Below are positions 12,042 to 23,580 of a stretch of 64,000 nucleotides of DNA, piece by piece (the first letter of the stretch is position 1; every line of letters starts with the position of its first letter). Source of the DNA: Perkinsus olseni (Eukaryota > Perkinsozoa > Perkinsida > Perkinsidae); the NCBI GenBank assembly GCA_013115135.1, contig JABANP010000162.1, positions 1 through 64,000 on the forward strand, given 5' to 3'. The notes under the pieces were generated by a model. It was given only the letters and a program-made list of their open reading frames with translations. It did not search any database and was not told where the DNA came from. The position numbers and the translations under genes were made by a program.

Positions 12042-13592
12042 TTACAACTTCAGGTTTACTGCCAACAGAGCTTAAAAGTAACGAAACAACAGGCCCACCG
12101 AGTTATATGCCACTACGACAACCGGCCTTGAACAACCAAATAGACTCCACAGATACTGTTGCGCACGGCAGAGGACACTAGGATGGCATCCCAACCCGAA
12201 AGTCAAGCCAATAGGACCAAGGAGGAGCTAGGCACACAAAAGTTGTGTGAAAGTAGACAATCCCAAAGAGCATTTCTAGCGATGGTGACTCCTATGCCAC
12301 ATTCCAACGACGTGAGAGTTACAACCCGCGGGCAACGAATATCTCTTACATGACGGACGAGGAGGACGAAGAGGACGAGAAGGAGCGTTCACCCATCACC
12401 CTAGCCGAACACATGAAACTAAAGTCATCGCAGAAAAACGCTAGTTGTGTGATCCTAGGGGGATCGTAGCCCCCTACAGTATAGAGTGGTCTTGAACATG
12501 GTATGACGACACTTATGTTGAAGCTATCAAAAGGAAATGATGGAGAACGATGTGACCTCTACACATGCATCACAAGGTTAGCTCTGGAGTTCGGGTAAAG
12601 TTTGTAGAAGATGAAGATTCTTCACGTAGAAGTCGGTTTCCGAGGCCTCCTTAGGCCTGTGTAGTGGCAAATAATCCGCATTGCCGCCTGAAAGACATGA
12701 GATACAGAAGTCTGTTGAAGCCCAAAGATATTACTTCTTTGTCCACGCGCAGTCGTGGTCCATCAGAAGTAATCTCGGCACGGGCCTTAGCACCTTCATC
12801 TGAACCAGTACAACACTCGTAGCCAGGTACCTAGAACGAAGTCGCCCGCAACAAGCACGGATGCCGAGGGAGCCAATATGACCTGTCTCTGAACCCTCCC
12901 GTCTCCGGGACTGGCAAGGGCGTCCGCTGAGTGCCCCATAGAGCTTCCTATAGTGAGCACCTCCAGAGCTGCCCCCAAAACCTCAGGTTCATCGTCAACC
13001 TGCCAACACGCTTGCAGGCGGCAGGAGAACCTCGAGCATAGCGACAAGTCAGCACCTACCGGCTGCGTTGGCTTGGCAAGTGAGGAGCTCAAGTGTGGTA
13101 ATTCGCATTGAGGCAGCAATGGTGCATTGCCAGGCGAGCTGGCGACAGCGAGCTGAGAAAAGCTGACGCAAAAAAGAGGGAAAGGTCCATCTCACTTGAG
13201 GCGCTGGGGTATGCTCCGGAGTCGTAGCAAGCTTGGAGTCCTCTGACTCTCTACCGCTAAGTACTGCCGAGGGCGGGCTCTCCAGAGTAAGTATTAGGGC
13301 CTACTGAACCGAAGTCACCGAGCGAGCCACGAGCCCCAGGCACCTACTCCTTCGCCCCATTCCTTTTCACTCACTCGGGAACTCTCAGAATTCCCTAAAC
13401 TACACCCGATCAAGGGTGCGTATGTTTTACTTCGTGTATTCCCCCGGTCACGGGCGTTCTCCTTTCGACCGCGGTTAACTTTGCCAGAGCCCCCGCCAGC
13501 CCAGTCGTTCGCCGGTGATCCGCCCGAAGAACAACAGTTGTCAACCTGACGCAACGCACTAAACGAAGTAAAACGTCCGCCGAAGCAACAAC
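12042..13592. other. 1.5 kb gene-poor stretch
   Basis: No frame with recognisable motifs. It includes a purine-rich gaggacgaagaggacg run near 12360. The frames at 12796-13119 and 13315-13596 on the minus strand have no matched exon chain. The 5' end of the 11009-12041 gene, including its promoter, should lie at the left edge. Confidence 0.5.
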
Positions 13593-14003
13593 TCACCTGG
13601 GGATACTCTCCTCTCTCAAAGTCATTTCCCTTCCGGGTTGAGCCGACCCCACTTCGGCCGGCAAATTTCCCCGTCGTTGGGAGTACCGATGATGCTCCTT
13701 AACGGAGTTCGAAGTGCCCCCATCGGAGTATTCCCATCTCCGCCTATACGCATGACCTCGGACCCCACCGCCATACCCATGTATACCTCCATCTTGGGTT
13801 CGAGCCGAGTGCGGGGCGGCCAGGCGCGAGTCCGTATCCACGCCACGGGAGGGAGACGGCTGAACAGGGTTTCTCGAGCCTGCCTGGGGCATATCAAGAT
13901 GGGCGATCCCACTAGTCACTAAGCTACGTACAATAGCATGTAACAGGACAACACGAGGATCTATAGATGCCCCCCGAGAGGTGAGTGGTTCGAACAGCCA
14001 CAC

Positions 14004-14500
14004 TCACCGACAACTCGACAACGAACTGCAAATAAACCATTGTAGGCGGATCGGTCTGATACAGACCTCGACTCGCGATGTATCACAAATCAGCTTGATA
14101 AATGATAGAATCGAGAGAAGAGCATGTCTGAGACGGCGCCTTCCTCGCGGCAGGGAGACAAGCAGCAACCTCATCGGTCCAAGCTCTCGTGAAAACACAC
14201 GAATCAACGTTTCCAAACGCGAGGCATCATCTAGTGGAAGAACCAGTCGAGGATTCTTGAGTAGAACATCGTGGATGGAGAGGCCTTGACGCCATTCGAT
14301 AGTTCTTCTTGATGACAATCTTGTCATAACCTTCTGCGATATCAGAATCTACGAAAATATTGAGCATGAAATCTTCATCATGAAGCTGCTTTACTAGGGC
14401 AAGACGGCAATGCGTGAACCACTTGCCAACTTCTGCCATCTGAAGCACTACGTTGATCAGAGTATACAACGGGTTCTCGTCTCGGGACTCGTTTGCACTT
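14004..14500 (-). CDS. Weak candidate exon group, hypothetical protein
   Basis: Minus-strand frames 14469-14227 and 14327-14004 have protein-like composition (for example WFTHCRLALVKQLHDEDFM followed by LNIFVDSDIAEGYDKIV, then IHDVLLKNPRLVLPLDDASR), overlap in different frames and could be two exons of one gene. No intron joining them was proven and no ATG-led first exon was found. The 13593-14003 frame downstream is open but Arg/Gly/Ser-rich and unconvincing. It may be a real but partial gene or a decayed one. No family recognised. Confidence 0.3.
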
Positions 14501-15184
14501 CATTGAGATTTCATCTACAAAAGCGGCGGCGAGAGATTGCTGAATACGATTCATACGGGGCCCAGGAGCTCACATTCGAGAGGCAAAACCCACCGATTGA
14601 ATGGGCTCAGGATTGTATTGGGAACGATGGAAGACACTTCCCATCATTACTCTGTTTAGGACTACACCGCAGAGTGGCCTGTTATTGCAGTCTGCACTCT
14701 TCAGGCGGGAGCTTGGCACCGAATACCAGGGGAGCCCCGAGGGGCACAAGCATTCCTGATGAATGGTGAAGAAGCAGTTAAAGAGCTACGAGCAGTAACA
14801 GCTAAGACATCCAGCCTACCTTCTTGGGAGTAGCCGCTCATCGTCGGTGATTACATCCGCTTATTGAGCAGAAGTTGCCGTATGTTGACCGAGAACTACA
14901 GTAGTATGAATACGTCATTTTCTAAGCAACAAGCTAAACTCGGTACTCTCCATAGCTATTACTGTGACAGCGGAATCTAGCTAGAAGCAAAGAATAAGCG
15001 AGCTAGAGACAAGGAAGCGCGGGGAAGCGCGGGGAAGCGCGCTGCCGCACCTCCTGAAGGGGGCGCCCCTCTGAGAATGATGCAACACAACAACTATTGG
15101 GCTGCGACAAGCTATCCATGAAGAGTCCTCATATACGCCAGACGCCGGTTCGTCATGCCAATGCACAAAAGGTAACACACTGGT
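14501..15184. other. Intergenic stretch with a triple 10-bp repeat
   Basis: No gene seen. Three direct copies of ggaagcgcgg / gaagcgcggg occur at about 15013-15043. The 3' end of the SHIPPO-repeat gene begins at 15185. Confidence 0.5.
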
Positions 15185-17246
15185 CTAAAACACCTCACCA
15201 AATAACTGGCTGTAGGTCCTTTTGATCCACCCGTTCTCAATGGTGTAGCTCCCGGGGCCCGGAGTTTCGCTCACAGCGGCAGAGCACCCGTCCGCGAGGC
15301 CAAAGGCTTGGAAGCGACGTGTGGATGATGCGAAACCGATAGTCGCTCCGGTATTGATACCACTACCACATCCCTTCTCTGCCTCAGCAGCACTAGTTAC
15401 GTGGCATTCGGGAGCTTTCCGCGAATAATAGTACCCAGGACCAGGAGAAGAACCTTTGGAAGCATTGCCTTCGAAGAAGCGTGGCTCACGGCTAAGAAAG
15501 CCCGACCCGACGGACTTCCGCGAGGCCCGATGAAGGAGGGCACCGCTGGATGCTTGTGGTTTGTTCGCATGCTCGGCAGAGCACAAAGCCCTCGTGGTCA
15601 TGGTCGAACCAAGACCTTTATCACTGGACTCTGGCGTTGTTGCATCCCGCATTAAATGGAAGCGCTTCGCTCTCGAGCAAAACGGCGCCGGATGGAAGGA
15701 TTCCGTGGTCTTGGCCTTTCGATCGCGCTTTCTCCGCGCGGCAAGATCATCGACACGCGCACCATCTACATTCCCCGACGTTGCCTTTTGTGTGAGGTGT
15801 AGGGTGTAAGCCTCAGCGACCCCAGTCGTGTCTCTCTGCGACCCCCTTGTTCCAAATCTGCTCACTGTTGAACCGAATCCTGTGCGACTAAATTTTGCTC
15901 CTGCCAGGGAGCCGTGACCAGTATCCCAAAGATTACCCAACACATAATGACCAGGACCGGGTTCGCTCGACTCCGAATCATCAGCTCTATCGGCCGAGCA
16001 GTTCGACGAGAATTTCCAGCCAGCACCCAGGCTCGTGCGACGGTTGGTATTATATTGGCCGGGCCCAGGAGATGACTCCACAGTGTATACGAAGCGGCGG
16101 GACATAGACCCAAAGCAGGCAGAGCTCGAGCTGGTACATGGGGGTGACGTATGCGTAGTACCTGATACATAACAGAGAAAGAAATATCGACTAGACTCAT
16201 AGGCGCGACAGTGAACAGGGGAGTGCACAGTGAACAGGGGAGTGCACAGCCGGCAAGCTTCGAGATACCGGCAAGGTACGGAAATGCGCACGCCAGCTGT
16301 GATATACACCCCGTTTTGCGATTTGCGGCCACAAGACCCACCTTGTGATGGAGCCTCGTAGTGGCCTGGGCCGGGGGTCGGCTGGCCTTGCTCGCGTATC
16401 TTTCCTCTACTTCTACACGAAGGCTGCGTGAAGACGCTGTGCTGCTTACAAAACCTTCGTAACCCGGTTCTCTCGGCGCCGGGATTGTAATAACCTGGGT
16501 AAAGCTGTAACTTACTCACTCGCCCCTTGATGCTTACCTGGTCCGGGATATGCTCTTCCTCCGTGATTGGAACGAATACTTTCCCGCGGGCAAGTGCCAA
16601 AAGTGGTCTGAGTCTTCCGATCCTTACGGTTAAACCGAAACTTCATGGACCGGCTTAGCCCCGACCCACCTTGCAGGGCCGGGGACGGAGAGTCATAAGG
16701 GACCAAGTCACCCGTCGACGACTCGCGGTATCCGTAGCTTTGATGGGGACGAGGGATGCTGGGCGCGTTGTTGCGAATTTCTCCGGATTGAACCGAGGAG
16801 TACGAGCGCCCCTGTGGCACTCTCGGCGAAGACAGCGAACGAATAAGCCCTCCACCAAACGCGCGAGGAACTTCGTATTCTCCCGGACCGATGTTGTGTG
16901 GAGCCCGCCAGGGACGGAACCTTGGACCATGAGAGTCGAACGGGACCATCCTTCCTTCATGTTGTCGACGCTGTTTTAGCTCGTCAGCCCAAATACTACT
17001 ACAGGAGACAGAATCTCGGGACTCATCGATACTCGGCTCGGCAGAAAGGCCCTCTGAACATCTTTCCGTAGGGCTTGAACGCACAAACTTTGTCGACGTT
17101 ATGCCGAAAGGAGCATCCACGGCACGCTGCTTCACGGTGTAATCAGCATGCCCTAGGTATTTGCCGGGCCCCAGAAGAGGGAGCTCAGCAGTAGCCGTAT
17201 TGACGTCGAAGTTAGAATCACGAGCAGAACGGAACACGAATGCCAT
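15185..17246 (-). CDS. SHIPPO / sperm-tail PG-rich repeat protein (ODF3-like)
   Basis: Exons 17246-16538 and 16494-15185. The 43-bp intron joins YPG and PG|YYNP in phase, rebuilding a repeat. At least eight PGPG-x-Y repeats are seen: LLGPGKY, IGPGEY, YPGPGYY, TPGPGHY, SPGPGQY, EPGPGHY, SPGPGYYY and TPGPGSY, most followed 20-30 residues later by a TxxxF/RF segment. This STPGP repeat family binds the outer surface or lumen of ciliary doublet microtubules, so the product is probably a flagellar microtubule-associated protein of about 650 residues. The part from about 16290 to 16165 is less repeat-like and is probably a second in-frame intron (acceptor tatgtatcag), because it holds a 19-bp direct duplication and a Cys/Thr/Ser run unlike the rest. 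Family call is firm, exact C-terminal exon structure less so. Confidence 0.88.
16210..16247. repeat. 19-bp exact tandem duplication
   Basis: agtgaacaggggagtgcac is present twice in direct succession (16210-16228 and 16229-16247), inside a probable intron of the SHIPPO-repeat gene. It looks like a recent slippage or duplication event and could be a length polymorphism. Confidence 0.85.
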
Positions 17247-17911
17247 GTTATAACCGCATTAGCAGTGGAAGAACAAGAGCTGGGCAAAGAGACGCAGGGA
17301 ATTGAATTGTAGAGGAACTAATCCATCCCGATGGCACCGCGTAGGCCGAGAAAGATACTGGATACTTCACCCCAGCAACATACTACTAATGATAACCTCT
17401 AAGCTACACGAACCCCGGCCGCACGGCAAAATCCTGATGAGGCACAGTCCGTCGCATGGTTGTCTCTCGAACGGCTACACACTGCCACAGCAACAAGGGG
17501 GAAAATGCCCAGCCTACATGGCGTTCAGTATGTGCAGAAGCGTGACAGAAGAGACATGAGCCCTCCCCCGGACGTCACTATCAGCTACGAGGGGATGGAG
17601 AATGCGGCGCTCACCACCCATTAGCAGCATACTCGTGTTGCCCCTGCCGAGTAACGCAAACTAAGCCGAGGGTACACAATGATTACAAAAAACCAGCTGT
17701 CAACATTGAGATGGCAGATAGACGTCACCATTTACGTGTTTGCTGCTTGTCAATGAATTGTTTCGGTGCTTGCCTCTCACCAGCCTTCGCTGCGGTCCCC
17801 GCTAACCCGCCGAGAGTACGGCCTGAACAGGGACATCCGTTGACTACGGACTCATCGGTTACAGGAGTGTCGTACGAATAGGAAGATATGACCTTGGAAT
17901 GTTTCAATTCC
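17247..17911. other. Gene-poor gap between SHIPPO gene and small orphan
   Basis: No conserved frame. A minus-strand frame at 17922-17725 could be a 3' exon of the orphan at 17912-18262 but no join was shown. Confidence 0.4.
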
Positions 17912-18262
17912 TTACGAAGCACGCCGCATAGCGATTACGCCCAGACCGCCGAATAGAAGCGAGAATTCGTTCAATAGTAGTTTTGCACTACCCAGTTTAT
18001 CGGCAGCATCTGTCGCTCTCTTGCTAGATTGATGTGCGAAGTACTGGAACGCCGGTGAGTCAACGAGAAACCGCCTGAGGTTCTCCTCCATTTCCCTCCC
18101 CATCATCCGCGTGAAGAAATAAAATGGGTTCATTAGCAACGACGAGGGAGCAAGCCGATGACTGATTGTTGCGCTGAATCGATCAGCTAGGCGTGCGCAT
18201 GCAGCATAGCGAAAATCGATTAGGGCCTCGTGTGCTCCCTTTTCCCCCTCCTGGCGGGACAT
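17912..18262 (-). CDS. Small orphan protein, possibly organellar
   Basis: Open frame from an ATG at 18262 with protein-like composition (AACARLADRFSATISHRL, MNPFYFFTRMMGREMEENLR) and a C-terminal hydrophobic stretch (LLLNEFSLLFGGLGVIAM). About 116 residues if unspliced, basic and Ala-rich near the N-terminus. It lies head to head with the eS27 gene, 161 bp apart, so the two may share a promoter. The reading frame may continue by splicing into 17922-17725. No family recognised. A lineage-specific mitochondrial protein is one possibility but is a guess. Confidence 0.45.
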   Translation of the reverse strand: MSRQEGEKGAHEALIDFRYAACARLADRFSATISHRLAPSSLLMNPFYFFTRMMGREMEENLRRFLVDSPAFQYFAHQSSKRATDAADKLGSAKLLLNEFSLLFGGLGVIAMRRAS

Positions 18263-18423
18263 GCGCCTCACAGTGGGTTGAGAGGCATAGGAATGGGGAT
18301 AGTTCGATAGTATAATTCGGGGAACTGTGAGTACGACTCTAGTGGTGTGGTTGTCACTATGGCACCGGGCGGGAGCGATTGATTGTTGACGTTGTTGTTG
18401 AAGTAGCCCGCCACATTGTTGCC

Positions 18424-18816
18424 ATGAACGTCGATCTCCTCCATCCCGATCCCGAACTTGAGAAGTCCAAGCATAAGCTGAAGCGCTTGGTACAATCCCC
18501 CAACTCCTACTTCATGGATGTCAAGTGCCCTGGCTGCTCCCAGATCACCACCGTGTTCTCGTAATATACCGGGGGTTATAACTGTATTATTCATAGGACT
18601 ACTTTACTGTGCGTGGTAGAATTTCGTCTAGATTCGTAGTGGTCCTGCTCACGTAGCTCACGCTCGTCTGTAAGTTCCTGTTTGTAATGGACTATCTTAT
18701 GTTTTAGGCACGCCCAGACTGTCGTCCTTTGCGGTAACTGCAACGTGATGCTCTGCCAGCCTACTGGTGGTCGCGCTCGTCTCACTGAGGGTACTTCTTA
18801 TCGTAGGAAGGATTAA
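18424..18816 (+). CDS. RPS27: 40S ribosomal protein eS27
   Basis: Exons 18424-18560 and 18708-18816, giving an 81-residue protein. The intron is 147 bp (gtaata...ttttag) and splits the Ser codon in TTVFS|HAQTV. The product has the full family signature: [33 protein letters not shown], then [20 protein letters not shown] and the basic C-terminus YRRKD. The zinc ribbon is CPGC and CGNC. It is a small zinc protein of the 40S ribosomal subunit. The length matches the usual 82-84 residues. It converges on the CMP kinase gene, whose stop is 462 bp away. Confidence 0.97.
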
Positions 18817-19278
18817 GCAGCTGAGTTGAAAGGACTTCTTATGCGCTCATTGGTATATTTACGTGTTGATGATCTCTAGCTACTACCTGTGGAGGAAGGT
18901 GTTTGCCTGCTGCAAGTTCCTATAGTGGTGACTACAGTTTGCTTGCACTCTGACCGGTAGTCGGCGATCCTGTACACAACAAAGGCGGCTCCCAAGATTG
19001 GTTTGAGTGTTGTTGTGTTGCATATGAGATAGTTGATGGATTTAGAAGTATAAGTGTTGGTTGAAATGCTCAGCACACATCAATGAGATGTGTGCCACGT
19101 TGTGTATGAGAGGAGGGATAAGGTCTCAGTTGATGTTACGCTGCGTTCATAACTCGTGTGTTGAAATACACTGGCGTATCTCTCAAGCTTCGTTCACCAC
19201 TCAAGAATCGCCATTATTAGGCAGGGAGACTAGTACGCAATCCATAACGGTGAGAAATAGGCTTCTTAGTGCAGATTA
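18817..19278. other. Convergent intergenic region
   Basis: 462 bp between the 3' ends of the eS27 and CMP kinase genes. No conserved frame was seen. It should hold both 3' untranslated regions. Confidence 0.5.
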
Positions 19279-20582
19279 TCACTCAGCTCTTATCTTAGTA
19301 CGTGGCCGTCTCTTGTAGACTAGCTTAGTAATCTCATCGACAGTCTTCTCTACGCTCCAACCTGTGGAATCCATGACAACCTGATGGTACATGCGTGGCA
19401 ACACCCTGTGAGAATGCTTGTTACTGCTCCATCAGCAACCCTCAAGGGATCCAGCTTCCGAGAGAAGTCTGCCTGATCCCTCGCCTTGATATCAGCCAAG
19501 GTTCGAGCAAAATCGCCGCCTGAACGAGTTCCCGTGGCAACGAGTGAAAACTACATCTGCTATGACCTATCTGCCTCTGACGACGGTGCGCCCTCTCCTC
19601 CGCGGAGGCATCCAGATAGACTTTGACCTCGGCATCGGGGAATACCACCGATCCTAACGAATGCCGTCGCTACTACCAAGGAGAACACTTCTCCAACCTC
19701 ACTCAGAGCACCTGTATCCCGGCCTTCTATAACAACCCCCTCCTTGCTATTCTGAGCCCTATTCCTCAGAGAGTCCACAACAGCAGCTCTGACTTGAGGG
19801 ATCTGGGCTACCTTAGCGGTGAGTAGAGAGATCGGAGGTGACCTTATGGCGTCAGTAATGTCCCGGTTACCTGCCATACAAAGATGCTTCACGCTCATGC
19901 CTGCACGCGCGACACTACCGACAAACACCCTCTTGTCATCTGTGAAAATGACCTGGTCCAATAATGCTCGTATAGTCTCATTGGCCAGGGATTCAATACC
20001 ACCCTTGATATCGCCCTCGTTGACGAAGAGAGCAATACTGCGATAGAGGGCTCCACTGTCAAGCTTAGTGAACCTGCTCGGGCGAGATTCCTCTGGCGGG
20101 CATCCCTCCATAAGTCCTCTAAATTACCCGCTCAACCTGTCAGCTAGCATCTCAGCAACCGCACTCTTCCCACTCCCAGCTGGACCGTCGATAGCGATAG
20201 TAAATGTCTTCTTTCTCCTCGGGATAAACCTCTTCCGCAAGGATAAACCAGTAATTACGATACCAGCCATAATGGGAGCCAGCAGCCATGTAGGACTGAT
20301 ATGCAGAGAATACTTAGGCTGTTGCTGGGCAGCTGATACTGCACCTCGAAGTGCACCTGTGGACAGCCATCATCGTGAGATATCTGACCTTATCATCAAA
20401 CCTGAAGCTGCCGGAGGGAGGTGAGCGTTCGGCATAGCCGCTGTCTCAGGACTGCGTGAGACTTGCGTGAGTACGAAGCGCTGGAAGTGGGTGATGCACA
20501 CTATCGCAAGGGCGATAAGAATAATCCCACCACGGCGACTATGGCGACCCTTCTGGTCTCTGCTAGGCGAGGGTAGAGCCAT
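19279..20582 (-). CDS. cmk: Bacterial-type CMP kinase with N-terminal membrane/targeting leader
   Basis: Six exons in phase: 20582-20402, 20356-20128, 20073-19712, 19653-19567, 19519-19425 and 19380-19279, giving about 351 residues. It catalyses ATP + (d)CMP to ADP + (d)CDP. Motifs: P-loop GPAGSGKS (residues 118-125), [41 protein letters not shown] and the lid/arginine segment [17 protein letters not shown]. These belong to the bacterial cytidylate kinase family (usual length about 225), not the short eukaryotic UMP/CMP kinase. The extra 115 or so residues hold two hydrophobic stretches (about 18-31 and 84-100) separated by a Ser/Ala/Pro-rich segment, with basic residues right after the second. 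This suggests a secretory or plastid-type bipartite leader, or a membrane anchor. Adjacent same-strand gene is 132 bp upstream. Confidence 0.92.
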
Positions 20583-20714
20583 TTATGGCAAAGGCGACGA
20601 AATGACGGACCTGTGGAGATTAGACAACTGGCGACGCCATTCGGTAACACGACACAGATGGTGATTCTTCCACCAATAGTACACCGGTAGATGCACAAGT
20701 AGTGTAATGGATCT

Positions 20715-22231
20715 TCATCCATGACGCACGGCATCTTCGTTAGGACTCGAATCATTGAAACGAGAATCCGCAGCATGCCTCTGATCAGGCCATTGAGCGA
20801 ACTTAGAGTAATGAGAAGTCATCTCAACATTGACCGCTCCTATATCCAGGGTCAATCCTTGAGTATCCCGATTAAGTATCCGCTGCATAGCTGTGTTTAC
20901 CCGCTTACGCATACCCTGGGCACCCTCACTGAGGGTACCATCATCAACTACCTGCAATAGTCATACTCCTACCCAAGGATGCTGATCCTCGCGGTTCAAC
21001 ACGTCTTACGTCCCTTGTGGACGTGACTCCATCGGAAGGGCCACAGTCCCCGCTCTGCGCTGTGCCAGTCGCGGTCCATGCTTCCACTGCCGACCCGAAG
21101 TCAGCCCCCTCCAGCATTCGAAGTCGAACTATCTCGGCACAACGGAGGTCACGAAGAATCAGGGCGGTTTGTCTGATCAAGCAGCCTCGGTCAGGTCCAG
21201 ATTCGACACGGTAAGCTCACCTCGATATGGCTACGAATGCAGGGAAGGACAGTGTAACTACAAAACCAATCCAAGAGGAGACGAACTCCAAAAGGAACCC
21301 CCCAAAGAATAATGCAATAGCGGCAACTGTGTAACTAAGGGGCATTTGGTGTCGACCGCGTGACTTAGGCTCTCGCAATCCCTACAGAAGCAACAGCACA
21401 AGCATAAAGGTGGTCATTGCCTTGTTGCCACTCGCCATCAAGACAATGATCTCAAAGGCTTTTGTAACCTGAAACGACGAAAGCCGGACTCTCTCTTCAG
21501 AAGGTGATACCCTGAACAGCCTTCAGGCCGAAGATATTACAAGTAGCCAGAGCGAGTGGGAGATGGCGATATGCATAAGCCAGTTAGCAGCGTTAGGTTC
21601 AACGAACTTCATACAGTTCACGATAATCTGCCCTCCACCGGGGTTGAAGTCCTCTTCGTTATCGCAGTCCACTGGATCCATATCCCGAGTGAAAACGGTC
21701 TTAAAGCTTAGGGGAGATGAGAAGCAGTCGAAACCTCTCAAGCATTCATCACCTGATAACAGGTTACTACCAGGTGTGCATGACAACATTACGGGACCTA
21801 CCCGGGAAGTCACCACGAGAGTTGATGACATAGTCGATGACACAGAACTGCCATAGATAGGACAGGACTATGCACATCGTCAAGCGCAGGTTCATTTTAG
21901 CCCTTGATCGTATGCCCTAGAACGATTCAGATTATCGATGGGACAAGGTGTGAGAGGAGAATACGGTACCTTCCCCATCGGCTCATCGGTTATATCGATG
22001 TTGAAACAATTTAACCTCCGCTTCTTCACTGTGAACATACCGTTATACAATAATGGTAATATGTGGTACCTCGCCTCCATCACAAGTCCGAGAGTGAATA
22101 CAAGGCCAATAGCGTTTATTGTACTACCTTCTCAATGCTGCCTCTAACAGCACTAGCGAGACACACATCGCTCCTCCTAAGGTGAGAGCCAATAGCTGAT
22201 ACTCGAACCAGGAGAAGGTGTTCTCGGACAT
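20715..22231 (-). CDS. Orphan multipass membrane protein
   Basis: ATG at 22231 (MSENTFSWFEYQLLALTLGG). A chain of short exons can be joined in phase for most of the length. Hydrophobic segments include LLALTLGGAMCVSLVLLEA, MCIVLSYLWQFCVI, NWLMHIAISHSLWLLV, FEIIVLMASGNKAMTTFML and YTVAAIALFFGGFLLEFVSS. Between them is a Cys-containing loop (ECLRGFDCFSS, then PVDCDN). The C-terminal 130 or so residues are hydrophilic and end in MRKRVNTAMQRILNRDTQG and beyond to a stop at 20715. It is probably a membrane protein with four to six spans and a cytosolic tail. The family was not recognised. The join between exon 1 and the next exon (22126-22080) was not resolved. Confidence 0.65.
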
Positions 22232-22361
22232 TGTAGCAGAGAGAAAACAACGGGAGTTAACATCGAACCTTCGGAGCTCATCATATCCACCGTGGTTACC
22301 ATAGCCTCAACACAATCATCTTCTTATAGAAGAGAACGTTGCAGCCCTTACTGGAGTACGA

Positions 22362-23322
22362 TCAATCAGCCATCACGACTCCAGAGTCACTTTTCCGCCA
22401 TATACCATGCCGTACAGCGGCCTCTGACGTTGTAATGAATCGCCGATGCCGGACATCCTCCTCCAGACAAGCTCGTCCCCAATTGTCGAAATCAATTGGG
22501 GATCGAACATCCATGATCGATGTGGCACCAGAAGTGAACACTACTCCATCACCATGACCAGCCCATCGGAGTATGTAAGCTCCTGAGAACGAATCATACC
22601 TCAGGGGGCTGATGCGACCCATAGGTTTGCTATATGTGGTGACCGAAGTGACGAGCATTACCCCTAGCGAGAATTTCAGGCCGTTGGTCGCCGAGGCTCC
22701 TCATGTAACTGCCGATATCCAACTCTATTAATAAACCAGCTTTTCGGATCGCTTCGACCAATCCACGCTTCAGAGTGACCTGGAAAGCATCAAGACTGCC
22801 CTTTCAACGCTGGAGTGTAGATGGTCGAGCTACCTCTTGACGCCCAGAGGCTCCGTTTGGATTCAAATCTAGACATATAACATCAACTTGGCTTCGAAGC
22901 GTCTCATCACCAAGCAGTGTCCAGATAACAGCGTCGCTCTCAGGTCGTATAGCAACAATATCATAACCCTGGAGCCTCTCTAAATGGCACAGGCTCTCAG
23001 ACCGAGCCATACTCACAGTGACACGATCTAGGACAATGAAGGAGAATCCTCCTTCTTCCATAGAACCCAGGCCAAAGCTGTTCAGCTGCCTGAGCGCACG
23101 CTGCTCCTCTTCGGCTATCTGCCCCGGCAACCTAACCTCAGGTGAAGGCCTATTGATGGCTTTTCGTTTATGCGTAGATACAGCAGACTCTGTGACGTGC
23201 CGGTTGAGTGCGCACCCATGGTAACCGAGTTCACATAGAGTCGTAAACATATCATGAGTTCCCGCTGTAACCCCTATGCTAATGTCAAAGCTCAGCCGGC
23301 ACTGGGTTTTACGCCGTACCAT
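22362..23322 (-). CDS. RPP30: RNase P / MRP protein subunit Rpp30
   Basis: Three exons in phase: 23322-22834, 22779-22644 and 22582-22362, 281 residues. It is a PHP-barrel-like subunit of nuclear RNase P, which trims 5' leaders from tRNA precursors, and of RNase MRP. Seen: the N-terminal strand and loop LSFDISIGVTAG with ELGYHGCALNRHV, the central GYDIVAIRPESDAVIW and VDVICLDLNP, and the C-terminal GDGVVFTSGATSIMDVRSPI followed by FDNWGRACLEEDVRH, matching the family's ISSGA...RSP.D block. The length is close to the usual 270-300. The apparent frame clash near 22644 disappears with a 61-bp GT-AG intron (22583-22643). Starts 258 bp from the next gene's stop in the one-way array. Confidence 0.88.
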
Positions 23323-23580
23323 CTAAAAGTAACAACAGCTGCATTGATGGAGTCGAAAACACTTTGGGTTTGATTGCTCTTACTGCGAGTAGGATTCTGC
23401 ACGCCTGCAGGTTCACGCCCTAAACCCGGACTTGAACACGACATCTCCTGCTACGTAGAAACTTGTTAAAATCGATGTGTTCAACTCAAATCATTCGTTC
23501 GCTCCATTTCCAGTTGTGCGAGGATTAGTCAATTTGATACGGTGCACTGAATAGCAGAGAAGATATGCTGTTGACTGATC

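Noticed and set aside
22583..22643. Apparent frameshift in the Rpp30 gene
   Set aside because: A 61-bp GT-AG intron restores frame exactly (ARHF|GAYILRW).
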